Shown in pieces: positions 18,449 through 29,362 of a stretch of DNA of 64,000 nucleotides. Below the pieces are notes generated by a model, which had not been told where the DNA came from, made no database searches, and worked only from the letters and a program-made list of their open reading frames with translations. The translations under genes and the position numbers were made by a program. The DNA is from Melioribacter roseus (GTDB lineage: Bacteria > Bacteroidota > Ignavibacteria > Ignavibacteriales > Melioribacteraceae): contig DYLK01000014.1 of the NCBI GenBank assembly GCA_020722065.1, forward strand, positions 1-64,000, read 5' to 3'. How positions within the stretch are numbered: position 1 is the stretch's first letter; every line of letters starts with the position of its first letter.

Positions 18449-19345
18449 CTAAACTTGAGTTCTATTTTGATTTATATAATTTAGAAAATCTTTGAGCAAT
18501 TTTTTTTCATTTATAGTTAATTTTTCCTTTACGTTATCGTAAATAGAAACAATGTATTTCAAGTTGGAATATCTGAAAGCATATTTAATATTTTGAATAA
18601 ATTCTTTTTTATCATAAAAAGTTAGGTTAGTAAATTCCAAAATAGCTTTGATATTGTAAATGTCTGGTAAATCTTTATTATTTCCAATATTAATAAAAAG
18701 ATTGTAAAATTTTTTGTTTGTCTTAATTAAATCAAAACAGATGCTCATAGCATTTTGAAAAATGTTTTCTAATTTTTGGGAATTAACAAATCCGTTTGAT
18801 GCAATATCAATTAATTTAGAAACAGATTCTTCAAGTGCTCGAGGATTATTGATTGCTTCAGAATATGCATTTTTAATTGCATTTTCTAATGCTTTAGGTA
18901 AACCAATTTTAGCAGCTTCTCTTTCTCCAGGGTCGTAATTAACATCATTTATTATTTTAATAATCTCTAAATAATCACCTTCGGCAATAAGTTGTTTAAC
19001 AGGAAGACCTCGTTTCGGTTTGTTGATGTTAACTTGCGTGTCCCAACCATCAAAAGCACGAACGTCTTTCTTTTGCATTCTCGAATTTGCAAAAGCTATC
19101 ACTTCTTCATCCTCTTTTTCGCTAGTAATAATTTTAATTTTATTCAAAGTAAATTTTTCTATTATCTTACTATAATATTTTTCTGAGATGTTGAAGGATA
19201 CAAGATAATTTCTATCAAGTTTTTGAAATTCTACTTCTTCTATTTTTACATCTGAAAAAGTTATCTTAAAAATCTTAATAATAGAGTTTAATTTCTCTTT
19301 GTCTTCATAACTAATTTCAGCAAAAACTGTTTTAAAGTCATTCAT
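18449..19345 (-). CDS. Conserved-looking protein of unknown function
   Basis: No family is recognised. The 298-residue protein has no signal peptide or membrane segment and should be cytoplasmic. The first ~85 residues alternate strands and helices (a small alpha/beta domain). The segment at ~95-120 is basic and glycine-containing (FDGWDTQVNINKPKRGLP). The remainder is mostly helical, with a repeat-like character similar to HEAT or armadillo helices (ALENAIKNAYSEAINNPRAL). It lies on the minus strand upstream of the tRNA-Arg gene, six bases away, and divergent from enolase. Codon and base use match the neighbours. Confidence 0.6.
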   Translation of the reverse strand: MNDFKTVFAEISYEDKEKLNSIIKIFKITFSDVKIEEVEFQKLDRNYLVSFNISEKYYSKIIEKFTLNKIKIITSEKEDEEVIAFANSRMQKKDVRAFDGWDTQVNINKPKRGLPVKQLIAEGDYLEIIKIINDVNYDPGEREAAKIGLPKALENAIKNAYSEAINNPRALEESVSKLIDIASNGFVNSQKLENIFQNAMSICFDLIKTNKKFYNLFINIGNNKDLPDIYNIKAILEFTNLTFYDKKEFIQNIKYAFRYSNLKYIVSIYDNVKEKLTINEKKLLKDFLNYINQNRTQV

Positions 19346-19441
19346 AAATTAATTTCTAAGTTTTAAATTTTATTGTTTTGCATATTTAAAAATAAAATTA
19401 ATTAAATAATTGAATTTACAAATTCAAAGTGATAGTTTTAA

Positions 19442-20767
<1,326 letters not shown>

Positions 20768-20790
20768 ACAAAATTATTTTAGACTTTTTA

Positions 20791-20816
20791 AAAGCCCGAT
20801 AAAATCGGGCTTTTTG
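20791..20816 (+). terminator. Rho-independent terminator of eno
   Basis: A 10-bp stem (AAAGCCCGAT / ATCGGGCTTT) with a three-base loop is followed by a T run, 23 bases after the enolase stop. The remaining sequence to 20996 is AT-rich with nothing further seen. Confidence 0.9.
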
Positions 20817-20996
20817 TTTTTTGATAAATTTTCTATTGCTAACTTTTTGTAAATAATCATGTAAAAATGGGGTTTTGCAACTTGTTTTTTAACAATTTAT
20901 GTTAATTTGTTCCATATCGGAAGCTAGTTCTATGTGGATTTTTCAATTATTTAAAAAATAGAGAATTATCTTTTTCTTCTTAGGAAGTAGTATTAA

Positions 20997-21956
20997 TTAA
21001 TCTAATAATTTCAGATAATTACTTATTTGAGAAAAGTCCAAATTCCCGCCGCTTAAAATTATTGCAATGTTTTTGTTGCGAAAAATTTCTGGATTTTCTA
21101 AAATGACAGCAAGAGGTAAAACGGCAGAAGGTTCAACAACAATTTTCATTCGAGTTAAAATCAACATCAATGCGTGAACAATTGTTCTCTCTTCGGCTAA
21201 AAGAATTTTATGAACATTCTCTGAAATAATTGAATATGTTAATTCAGACAAGGATGTTAATAAACCATCTGCAATTGTTTTGGGATTTATAGAAGGATAA
21301 ATCGTTTTATCTCGAATAGAGCGAAAAGCGTCGTTTGCCCCAAACGGTTCTGCTCCAATAACTTTGGTATTTGGAGAAAAGAATTTTGCAGACAGAGAAG
21401 TGCCGCTCAATAAACCTCCTCCTCCAACTGGAGCAATAATATAGTCGATAATTTCTTTTACGTCTTCAAATATTTCTTTCGCCGCTGTGCTTTGTCCTAA
21501 AATTACATCTCTATTATTATAAGGGTGAATAAATGTTGAATTAGTATTTTGAATTACTCTGGTTAACACTTGTTCACGTGATTCCAAAGTAGATTCTGAA
21601 AAGGTAATTGTTCCTCCGTAATTAGCGACAGCGTCAATTTTATTTTGAGGCGCTGTTTTGGGCATAATAATAAACGAGGGAATTCCAATTTCTGTAGCCG
21701 CTTTTGCTAAGGCTGCGGCGTGATTTCCCGAAGAATGAGTTGCAACGCCAAATTTTTTATCTTTTTCACTTAGATTGAGGATGGCATTAATTGCACCTCT
21801 CATTTTAAAAGCACCAACTTTTTGAAAATTTTCGGGTTTCACAAAAATTTTACAACCGCAAATCTTATTCAAAATATGTGAAGTTAAAATGGGTGTTCTG
21901 TGTATAAATGGAGCAATTTGATTATGCGTATTTTCGATTTCGGTTTTACTAATCAT
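20997..21956 (-). CDS. Fold-type II PLP ammonia-lyase (threonine/serine dehydratase or racemase type)
   Basis: The 319-residue enzyme has the PLP-lysine motif FQKVGAFKMRGAINA (~48-62), the SSGNHAAALAKAA segment (~82-94) and the phosphate-binding GGGGLLSG loop (~183-190). It lacks the C-terminal ACT-like regulatory domain of biosynthetic IlvA. It is therefore like catabolic threonine dehydratase, serine racemase or threo-3-hydroxyaspartate ammonia-lyase; sequence alone does not separate these. The start ATG 21956 fits the family, and an upstream start at 22028 would add 24 residues read inside the TetR gene. It overlaps the end of the TetR gene by eight bases, so regulator and enzyme are co-translated. 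Confidence 0.82.
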   Translation of the reverse strand: MISKTEIENTHNQIAPFIHRTPILTSHILNKICGCKIFVKPENFQKVGAFKMRGAINAILNLSEKDKKFGVATHSSGNHAAALAKAATEIGIPSFIIMPKTAPQNKIDAVANYGGTITFSESTLESREQVLTRVIQNTNSTFIHPYNNRDVILGQSTAAKEIFEDVKEIIDYIIAPVGGGGLLSGTSLSAKFFSPNTKVIGAEPFGANDAFRSIRDKTIYPSINPKTIADGLLTSLSELTYSIISENVHKILLAEERTIVHALMLILTRMKIVVEPSAVLPLAVILENPEIFRNKNIAIILSGGNLDFSQISNYLKLLD

Positions 21957-22542
21957 TTTCCACTCGAAAGGCTTCCCAAAATAATTTTGCTTGTTCTTTG
22001 GATTTTTTCTTAACCAAACTAGTGTCAAAGAAGTCGTTTATTAGCAATCTAAATTTTAATACAACGAGTGGTGAAATAAATTGGTCTATCATTAATTCGA
22101 CATCGTATTTTTTTAAGTAATTATAGGTTTGCAGTTCTTGTATTACAATTCTTAGAACGCTTCTTACGCCATCAAAAAAATCATCAAGATTAAATGTTGT
22201 TTTCACTGAAGAATTGAATTTTGTTTGAATTAGTAATTTAATGAACATTCGTTCATCAAGATTTATCCATTTATCGATAATTTTATCAATGAATAATTCA
22301 AAAAATTCTTGAGGGTTAGTTAAATTTTCGAGCATCAAATCATCTATAAAGTTTGAGGCTTCAATATGTTTTAATCCATCAGAAACTAATTCGTCTAAGA
22401 TTTCCTTTTTTGATTGAAAATGATTATAAATAGCACTTTCTCGGATGCCAACTTCTTTTGCAATCATACGTATTGAGGCTTTGTCAAAACCAATTTCTGA
22501 AAAAAGTTGTAAAGAGGCTCGTTTAATTTTTTCTCTGTTCAT
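21949..22542 (-). CDS. TetR/AcrR-family transcriptional regulator
   Basis: The 197-residue protein has the TetR DNA-binding domain at its N-terminus: KRASLQLFSEIGFDKASIRM followed by IAKEVGIRESAIYNHFQSKKEIL (~25-48), the usual helix-turn-helix. The C-terminal ~140 residues form a helical ligand-binding domain without recognisable ligand specificity. It overlaps the PLP lyase gene by eight bases. The likely arrangement is a repressor controlling its own operon, but no clear palindrome is seen in the short 40-base gap upstream. Confidence 0.88.
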   Translation of the reverse strand: MNREKIKRASLQLFSEIGFDKASIRMIAKEVGIRESAIYNHFQSKKEILDELVSDGLKHIEASNFIDDLMLENLTNPQEFFELFIDKIIDKWINLDERMFIKLLIQTKFNSSVKTTFNLDDFFDGVRSVLRIVIQELQTYNYLKKYDVELMIDQFISPLVVLKFRLLINDFFDTSLVKKKSKEQAKLFWEAFRVEND

Positions 22543-22582
22543 AAGAACACCTATTTGAATAGTATAAACAAAATTATCCTAT

Positions 22583-25500
22583 TTATAATTTCCTTGCAAC
22601 AACAAAAGGTTTTTTATAAACATTTAGTAATTTATTGTTGCCATCAATTTCTTCAAATAAAAGAATGTATATTCCCATTTTTAGAAAATTATTGCTGTCA
22701 TTTTTCCCATCAAAAACAATATTTCCGTCGTTTCCTACAATTGTGTTTTCGATTATTGTCCTTACTAGTCTGCCTTTAGAATCAAATATTCTTATACGTA
22801 TTTTGGATAAATTATTTTTCAATTGGTAACTTATTATTGTATAATCTTCAAAGCCGTCGTTATCTGGAGAAAAAGGATTTGGATTTATTGTTATCTGAGA
22901 TGATGATATTGGTAAATCTGTAAAAATCGAATTTTGTTTACCAGGTGTTCCTCCCAAAATGTTAACAGAAGAACTCCAGTTTGAAGCAATATCAGATTCA
23001 AATTTGGGATTGATTTTTTCTAATGAAATATTTTGCTTGGATAAAAATTCACTATTGTGCCAATTAGGACTATAATTAATTGAGTCAATAGAATTAGTGA
23101 AAGCGTCATAAATTCGAAGACGCTCGCCATTATTTGATAAAGATAAATCTTGATTCAAAATGTATATAGGACCAATCTCATCAAAATTATTAAAAATTGA
23201 AGAATCAGACGCTATTACGAAATAATTATGTGGTTCTAAATAATATTCAAATTGGGAAAGAGAAAGTGTTTCGTCCCCTATTTTTATTTTCCAGCCACCG
23301 ATGTTAATTTTGTTTTCAGAGATATTTGCAATTTCTACATATTCTGATGAAGAATTCCCTGGTTCGTACATAATTTCATTTATTTTAATAGCATTATATT
23401 GAGAAGGAGAACACTTGTTCACAGAATTTTTCAAGTTTGGAGTTGCTCCAATTGAATCTATACAAACCAACCAATAATTATAAAAAGGATGATTAACAGA
23501 ATCGATTCTTTCAATAGACTTTTTAGGAGTTAAATTTGAATTATAGATTACCGAATCGACTAAGTTTCCTCGATAATCAAAAAGATAAATAATATCCCTT
23601 CTGTTTGAAAGAGAGCCAAAATCTACTTGATGAACATTTGTTAATTTACCATATTTTTCATAAAACAGGCTGGTGTCCGTTGCGAAAATCATAAAACTAT
23701 TAGGAGCAAAAAGTTTTGACGAATTAAGATTTTGTGGAGAATTTCTTTTCGAAGAATCAGCGAGAAAAATCCAATTAATTGGGTAACTAAAATTAGAATT
23801 ATTATAAATTTCTATCCATTCAGTTTCGTTAGAAGAAGAGATTGCATAGAACTCATTTATCAACAAAGAAGACTTGTCTATTCCTGGTGATAATAAAATT
23901 TGTGAATAATTTTGAGAAGTATCTTCATCTAAAGAATAATTTATTTTGGTCAAAATATTTAGAGAATCTATTAATGAAAGAGGAGAAGTTACTAATATGA
24001 TAATAGAGTCAGAAGGATTTAGTTGAGAAATAGCATTTGTTGTGAACAATTGTTCACTTGCGGTTTGCCATGAAATTTGTAGTTCAGATTGTTCGGTTAA
24101 AGAAGAACCAAAGTTTCTAATTGTTACTTCTAATTCAATAAATTCATTGTAATTTGGAAATTCAGGAGAAATTTGAAGATTTGTTATTCCTAAGTCGTGG
24201 ACTTTCTGGGTTAATGAATTTACTTTTCCTGGAGTTGCAGTTTCAAAATCGGAAGAAATTCCCCAATTAGTAGAATCAAAATCAGAAATTGTCGGATTAA
24301 TTTTCTCAAATGAAAAGCCATATTTTGCCCAATTATCTTTGAAATAAACAGAGTCAATTAAATTATTGTTTGCATCAAAAAGACGAATTCCATCTTCGGA
24401 ATTATTCAAATTTGGAATTTTAATAACTTTTAATTGAGCTGGAATATGGAAATAAAAATCGAAAATTAAACTATCATCAGAAATAACGAGTAATTGATTG
24501 GGGGAAATTGTTAAATCAGAATCGGAAAGACCAACAAGAGAAGGCGAATTAAGTAAATCAGAGATTTGCCAATTTTTCAGATTAATAGAAAAGTCAGAGA
24601 TATTTTGAACTTCAAGCCATTCTGGTTCATCATTTTCAGTTAGGAATTTCACTTCGTTAATAATTACTGAGGATTTTGGATAACTTGGGAAAATAGTGAT
24701 TGATTGCTGATTGTTTGTGGAATCTTCATCTTGATTTGAGAGAATTGCAAGTTTAAAATTAGTTTCGGTTTGAATCTGAAAAATATTTGTGAAATTAATC
24801 TCTTTGCTTTCATCAACAGACAAGGTTAACGCTTGTTCATATAAAGTTGCGTTGTTGTTGGATAAAATTAAATTTAATGAAATCGGATTTTTGCCTAAAT
24901 TGGTAATAACAGCCGAAAAAGAAATTTGTGAATTTATCATCAAATTATTTGAAGAAACAAAAAATGTATCAATTGCAGCATCAAATTCACGTTGAGAAAG
25001 TGAGTTTTTTCGTCCAGGAGTTGCAGTTTCAAAATCGGAAGAAATTCCCCAATTAGTAGAATCAAAATCAGAAATTGTCGGATTAATTTTCTCAAATGAA
25101 AAGCCATATTTTGCCCAATTATCTTTGAAATAAACAGAGTCAATTAAATTATTGTTTGCATCAAAAAGACGAATTCCATCTTCGGAATTATTCAAATTTG
25201 GAATTTTAATAACTTTTAATTGAGCTGGAATATGGAAATAAAAATCGAAAATTAAACTATCATCAGAAATAACGAGTAATTGATTGGGGGAAATTGTTAA
25301 ATCAGAATCGGAAAGACCAACAAGAGAAGGCGAATTAAGTAAATCAGAGATTTGCCAATTTTTCAGATTAATAGAAAAGTCAGAGATATTTTGAACTTCA
25401 AGCCATTCTGGTTCATCATTTTCAGTTAGGAATTTCACTTCGTTAATAATTACTGAGGATTTTGGATAACTTGGAAAAATTCTTAAAAACGATTTATTAT

Positions 25501-27166
25501 TTGTGGTGTCTTGGTCAAGTTCACATTCAGCATAAAGCAAAATATTTACTTCGTTTTGCAAAACAAAAGAATTGTTAAATTGAATTTCACTTGTTTCAAG
25601 TGATTGTAAAATGAACAGTTGTTCACCAATTTGAGTATCAGGCAATAAATCAAAATTATTATCTATAAAAAGTTTTAGATTACCATTTATTTCCTCTTTT
25701 CCACTATTAACGATATTTGCGACAAAAGAAATTTCGGTGTTGTAAAAAGGGAATTCATCAATAATCTGAAAATTCTCAATTTTTACATCAAAATCTTTCT
25801 GAGTAGCAGAATTTATATAACCAGGCGTTCCTCGAAAAGTATTTTCGCAACTTAACCAATTTTGTTGGCTGATTAAAAATATATGGGAATCTTTTCGTTC
25901 TAATGAAAAATTTTCGGTATTCCAATTTGATTCGTAATAAATAGTGTCGATTAGAGTTCCATTTTCATTTGTAATTTTTAATTCTTCATCGGTGTTGTTT
26001 AGTGAAGGAAATTCCAAAATGAGCAACTCAGACGGAATTTCATAAAAATCTTGAATTGTATTGTCTTTGGCGATTACTAAATATTTATTTTTTTCAAGAA
26101 ATAAATTTTCATCAGAAATTATTTTGGAGGAACTTCTATCCCAAATTCGCCAATTTTTTAAGTTAATTGTAAAATCTGAGTTATTATAAATTTCAAGCCA
26201 TTCGGGTTCATCTGTAATTGGCAAATACATAATTTCATTTATTACAACATCTTGAAATTTGGCAACTTTTAGACTTACTTGTTCGCCCCAAAATGCAGAA
26301 TTATTTTGCAAGTTTTCATCATTTTCATCAAAAATAGTAAAATAGAAAAAGTGATTGCCAGAATCTGAAAGCGGAAAATAAATCGAAAGAAAAGTAGAAT
26401 CTTGAAAAAGTAATTCATCAAAAGGTAAGATTGAAAAAATTTCATTCTCTGAAAAAAGCGAGTCTTTGTTTTCATCAAAATAACATTTAAGAGAAGAATT
26501 ATGATTGTTTTCCAGTCCAATATTTTTTATTTGAATACGAAAATGTAGCGTATCAATTAACGAAGGATTTTGAAACAACTGAAAAATGGAATGAAGAAAT
26601 AAATCATAATTCAAAGGCGAAATGGAATTCATTTTGCCTGGAGTTCCTTTCCAAACAGAAGAATTTTTCCAATTCTCAGTGGAATTATCATGAATCATAA
26701 GATATTTTTCGTCTGAAAATCCAACATTGTTATTTGCTGAATATTGGTAAGTTGAAATTGTATCACCATTAACAGAAATTAGTTTGATAATTTTATCTTC
26801 AGAATTTGCCATTCCAGAAGAGCCGAAATTATTGTCTTCGGTAATTAAAATTGGAATATTTTCTGGAAAAACATAATGATTTGTAGAAAAAGGATAATCG
26901 CCTTCAAGAATGATTGCGTAAGAATTTGGTTTTAAGATTGAATCAGAAATGACAATTAGTGAATCTCGAGTGCGAGTATCATATCGAATTTTAATTCCTC
27001 TTAAATTGTATTGTTGAGTTTTAGAATAATTATAAATTTCAATGAATTCACAGTTTGTAGAATCTGCCGAAAACATAACTTCAGAAAAAGTTAATGAATC
27101 TGTAGTTTGTGAAAATAAAATTTCTGTTGCCAACATTAATGTCAAAAAAACTATAAATACTTTCAT
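22583..27166 (-). CDS. Giant exported lamin-tail-domain (LTD) repeat protein
   Basis: The 1,527-residue protein begins with a signal peptide (MKVFIVFLTLMLATEILFSQ). About six LTD modules follow, each opening with a phrase like VIINEVKFLTENDEPEWLEV or VVINEIMYLPITDEPEWLEI and closing with a TPGxxNS sequence. They alternate with CARDB/Ig-like modules (e.g. ISFSAVITNLGKNPISLNL). Modules at residues ~565-717 and ~827-979 are identical, encoded by a perfect 458-bp duplication. The C-terminus has NPNPFSPDNDGFEDYTIISY and FDGKNDSNNFLKMGIYILLF, a FlgD-like/T9SS-type end module. It is likely a T9SS-exported surface or extracellular protein, possibly adhesive or binding other polymers; LTDs in bacteria often accompany secreted nucleases. 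It lies 57 bases after dgt in a minus-strand gene run. Confidence 0.85.
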   Translation of the reverse strand: MKVFIVFLTLMLATEILFSQTTDSLTFSEVMFSADSTNCEFIEIYNYSKTQQYNLRGIKIRYDTRTRDSLIVISDSILKPNSYAIILEGDYPFSTNHYVFPENIPILITEDNNFGSSGMANSEDKIIKLISVNGDTISTYQYSANNNVGFSDEKYLMIHDNSTENWKNSSVWKGTPGKMNSISPLNYDLFLHSIFQLFQNPSLIDTLHFRIQIKNIGLENNHNSSLKCYFDENKDSLFSENEIFSILPFDELLFQDSTFLSIYFPLSDSGNHFFYFTIFDENDENLQNNSAFWGEQVSLKVAKFQDVVINEIMYLPITDEPEWLEIYNNSDFTINLKNWRIWDRSSSKIISDENLFLEKNKYLVIAKDNTIQDFYEIPSELLILEFPSLNNTDEELKITNENGTLIDTIYYESNWNTENFSLERKDSHIFLISQQNWLSCENTFRGTPGYINSATQKDFDVKIENFQIIDEFPFYNTEISFVANIVNSGKEEINGNLKLFIDNNFDLLPDTQIGEQLFILQSLETSEIQFNNSFVLQNEVNILLYAECELDQDTTNNKSFLRIFPSYPKSSVIINEVKFLTENDEPEWLEVQNISDFSINLKNWQISDLLNSPSLVGLSDSDLTISPNQLLVISDDSLIFDFYFHIPAQLKVIKIPNLNNSEDGIRLFDANNNLIDSVYFKDNWAKYGFSFEKINPTISDFDSTNWGISSDFETATPGRKNSLSQREFDAAIDTFFVSSNNLMINSQISFSAVITNLGKNPISLNLILSNNNATLYEQALTLSVDESKEINFTNIFQIQTETNFKLAILSNQDEDSTNNQQSITIFPSYPKSSVIINEVKFLTENDEPEWLEVQNISDFSINLKNWQISDLLNSPSLVGLSDSDLTISPNQLLVISDDSLIFDFYFHIPAQLKVIKIPNLNNSEDGIRLFDANNNLIDSVYFKDNWAKYGFSFEKINPTISDFDSTNWGISSDFETATPGKVNSLTQKVHDLGITNLQISPEFPNYNEFIELEVTIRNFGSSLTEQSELQISWQTASEQLFTTNAISQLNPSDSIIILVTSPLSLIDSLNILTKINYSLDEDTSQNYSQILLSPGIDKSSLLINEFYAISSSNETEWIEIYNNSNFSYPINWIFLADSSKRNSPQNLNSSKLFAPNSFMIFATDTSLFYEKYGKLTNVHQVDFGSLSNRRDIIYLFDYRGNLVDSVIYNSNLTPKKSIERIDSVNHPFYNYWLVCIDSIGATPNLKNSVNKCSPSQYNAIKINEIMYEPGNSSSEYVEIANISENKINIGGWKIKIGDETLSLSQFEYYLEPHNYFVIASDSSIFNNFDEIGPIYILNQDLSLSNNGERLRIYDAFTNSIDSINYSPNWHNSEFLSKQNISLEKINPKFESDIASNWSSSVNILGGTPGKQNSIFTDLPISSSQITINPNPFSPDNDGFEDYTIISYQLKNNLSKIRIRIFDSKGRLVRTIIENTIVGNDGNIVFDGKNDSNNFLKMGIYILLFEEIDGNNKLLNVYKKPFVVARKL
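24231..24688 (-). repeat. 458-bp perfect direct repeat, copy A (inside the LTD gene)
   Basis: Reading both copies side by side I find no mismatch over 458 bases between 24231-24688 and 25017-25474, offset 786 bases (262 codons). The borders are sharp: sequence diverges immediately after the GGAGTTGCAG end and after the TAACTTGG end. It encodes one LTD module. Confidence 0.93.
25017..25474 (-). repeat. 458-bp perfect direct repeat, copy B (inside the LTD gene)
   Basis: This is the second copy of the identical LTD-encoding block; the 328 bases between the copies encode a CARDB-like module that differs from its counterparts. Perfect identity, silent positions included, points to recent duplication or gene conversion. 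Confidence 0.93.
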
Positions 27167-27223
27167 AAAACAGCCCGATTGTTTTATATAAACTACAAAA
27201 AGCGAAGAAAAATTACAAGAATT

Positions 27224-28498
27224 TTATATTAAATCGGAAAAGGAAATGAAATCAGGATCAAAAAGACGTTTATAAGTTCTTCCTGCATAATTATCAGTCA
27301 TGCCAGAAATATAATCACAAATAATTCGAGCTCGATTTTCTGCCACGGGTTCATTACGCAAAAGAAAATCTGTAAAATCGGGAAGTAATCTCGGTGGTTT
27401 TATAGAATCTACATAATTTTCTTTTAGAGCATTGAATAATTTTGATAAAATGTAATTCCCTTTATATTCCATTTGAAAAATTTGAGGAGAATGAAAAACA
27501 ATATCAATTGCAATTTTTTTGTAAAGTTTAGCAAGTCGCTGAATTTCGTGGTCAATTACAAGCTCGTATTTATAACGATTTGTATATTTATTCATAAAAG
27601 TATCGCGTTCTTCGATTGAGCATGCATAAATAAAATTGCCAATTTCTGAACTGAGTTTTGATTTAAAAACTCCATCACGAATCCATTTTACTATTTTTTC
27701 GAGAGCTTTAGTTTCGAGTAAGCCAAGATCTTCGGAATTTGTTGTTACCCATTTTTCAATATTTTTGATTGTAATAAACTTTCCCGCGATGCTATCTGCA
27801 ATGTCGTTAATAGCATAAGATGTGTCGTCAGCCCAATCCATCACTTGACATTCAATACTTCGAAAATCATTTAAGTCTAAACTAGAAGATAGATTATTAT
27901 CAATCTGTAAACCATTAAAAACAAAAGGAATGTATTTTTTCTGAAAATCGTAAATAAAATGATTTTCTGGATTCTCAAAATTGCTGTATGGAATTTTATA
28001 TTTTAGAATAGAATCAAGAAAAGCACGAGTTGGTTTAATTCCTCGCCTTTCGTCATTAACTCGATAAAAAATTTCTGTTAATAAACGAAGAGTCTGCGCA
28101 TTTCCCTCAAAACCGCCATAATTTTTCATTAAAATATTTAAGATTCTTTCTCCAGCGTGTCCAAATGGCGGATGACCTAAATCGTGAGCTAGGCAAGCAG
28201 CTTCCACTAAATCAGAATCTAAATAGTATTCTTCATTGAAAAAATCGGTTTGAGTTTTGTTTAGATAAGAAACAATTGAGCGTCCAACCTGAGCTACTTC
28301 AATAGAGTGTGTTAATCGAGTTCTGTAATAGTCATATTCGCCAGAAAGAAAGACTTGTGTTTTTCCTTGTAATCTTCTAAACTCAGAAGAATGTATTACT
28401 CTATCTCTGTCAATTTGGAAAGGAGTTCTGAAATCTTCTGGCCGAGAGCTTGGTTCGGTTCTTTCAATATCAAAATCATTATAAAATTTATTTTGCAT
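27224..28498 (-). CDS. dgt: Deoxyguanosinetriphosphate triphosphohydrolase-like HD protein
   Basis: dGTPases hydrolyse dNTPs to deoxynucleoside and triphosphate. The 424-residue protein has the family N-terminus (RTPFQIDRDRVIHSSEFRRL, ~24-43) and RLQGKTQVF. The HD metal site is made by THSIEVAQVGRSI (~61-73) and CLAHDLGHPPFGHAGE (~107-122), with a later Asp in VMDWADDTSYAINDI (~219-233). Length fits the type 2 subgroup. Its ATG shares one base with the motB stop (TAATG), so it is co-translated with the motor genes, an arrangement that is positional rather than functional as far as I can see. Confidence 0.88.
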   Translation of the reverse strand: MQNKFYNDFDIERTEPSSRPEDFRTPFQIDRDRVIHSSEFRRLQGKTQVFLSGEYDYYRTRLTHSIEVAQVGRSIVSYLNKTQTDFFNEEYYLDSDLVEAACLAHDLGHPPFGHAGERILNILMKNYGGFEGNAQTLRLLTEIFYRVNDERRGIKPTRAFLDSILKYKIPYSNFENPENHFIYDFQKKYIPFVFNGLQIDNNLSSSLDLNDFRSIECQVMDWADDTSYAINDIADSIAGKFITIKNIEKWVTTNSEDLGLLETKALEKIVKWIRDGVFKSKLSSEIGNFIYACSIEERDTFMNKYTNRYKYELVIDHEIQRLAKLYKKIAIDIVFHSPQIFQMEYKGNYILSKLFNALKENYVDSIKPPRLLPDFTDFLLRNEPVAENRARIICDYISGMTDNYAGRTYKRLFDPDFISFSDLI

Positions 28499-29358
28499 TA
28501 TTCTCCCGCTCGTTGAATTAAAATTTCTACTCGTCTGTTTTTTGCTCTATTTGCTTCGTTAGGTATTCCGTTTTCATCAATATTAGGAAGAATAGGGCGA
28601 GAATCAGCGTAACCCGCAGCTCGAAGTTTTGATGGAGGAATTCCTTTTTGTATGAAATACTTTACAACGTTTGTTGCACGGTTTGTAGAAAGTTCCCAAT
28701 TTGTTTCATATTTAGTAGAATTTATCGGGATATCATCAGTATGTCCATCAACTTCCACAACATAATTGTTAAATCCAGATTTTTGAATTGCTTGGGACAC
28801 TTTTTCTAATACAGGAAGCATTTGCGGTTTAATTTCTGCAGAACCTTTATCATATAAGGAATTACTTGACAAATTTATAACTAATCCACGAGGAGAAGCT
28901 TTTACATTAACCTCTTGGTGCATATTAAATTGCTTAAATATTGTTTCCATTTTAATTCCTAATTTTTCAAAAGAAGTTGTGCTTACTTCTTTTTTAAGGA
29001 ATTCTTTATCAATTGACGCTTTCATTTGTTCAAATTTGCCAAGATCAAACTTTGATAACGAAAAAATTAAAATAAATAATGTTAAAATTATAGTAATTAC
29101 ATCAGAATAAGTTATCAACCAATCTTCTGAAACGCTTTCGTTATCATTAGCTTTTGTTTTGTAAAAATAAAGCGGCTCAGAAGGTTTAGCAGGATTATGT
29201 TTTTCTGCTAGTTCTTTTTCTAAATAATTTATTCTACTTTCGTTAATTTTTTTTTGTCGTTCTTCTTCAGAGAGTTTGTTTTGAATTTTTTGGTCAACTT
29301 TCTGGGTAACAAGTTTTTCAAGAGCATCTTTGCTAATATGTAATATGCCTTTACTCAA
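28498..29358 (-). CDS. motB: MotB-like stator protein (OmpA/MotB family)
   Basis: MotB anchors the MotA proton channel to peptidoglycan. The 286-residue protein has one membrane helix, DVITIILTLFILIFSLSKF (~87-105), whose leading Asp corresponds to the proton-carrying Asp of MotB. The OmpA-like peptidoglycan-binding domain follows: VVEVDGHTDDIPINS (~198-212), NWELSTNRATNVVKY and AGYADSRPI, ending NRAKNRRVEILI. The cytoplasmic segment before the helix is about 80 residues, rich in charged residues, much longer than the ~20-30 of classical MotB. It starts four bases after motA. Confidence 0.88.
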   Translation of the reverse strand: MSKGILHISKDALEKLVTQKVDQKIQNKLSEEERQKKINESRINYLEKELAEKHNPAKPSEPLYFYKTKANDNESVSEDWLITYSDVITIILTLFILIFSLSKFDLGKFEQMKASIDKEFLKKEVSTTSFEKLGIKMETIFKQFNMHQEVNVKASPRGLVINLSSNSLYDKGSAEIKPQMLPVLEKVSQAIQKSGFNNYVVEVDGHTDDIPINSTKYETNWELSTNRATNVVKYFIQKGIPPSKLRAAGYADSRPILPNIDENGIPNEANRAKNRRVEILIQRAGE

Positions 29359-29362
29359 TTTC

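Noticed and set aside
21566-21584. GTTCACGTGATT resembling a parS half-site
   Set aside because: It is within the PLP lyase coding sequence and is one base short in the left arm with a mismatched right arm.
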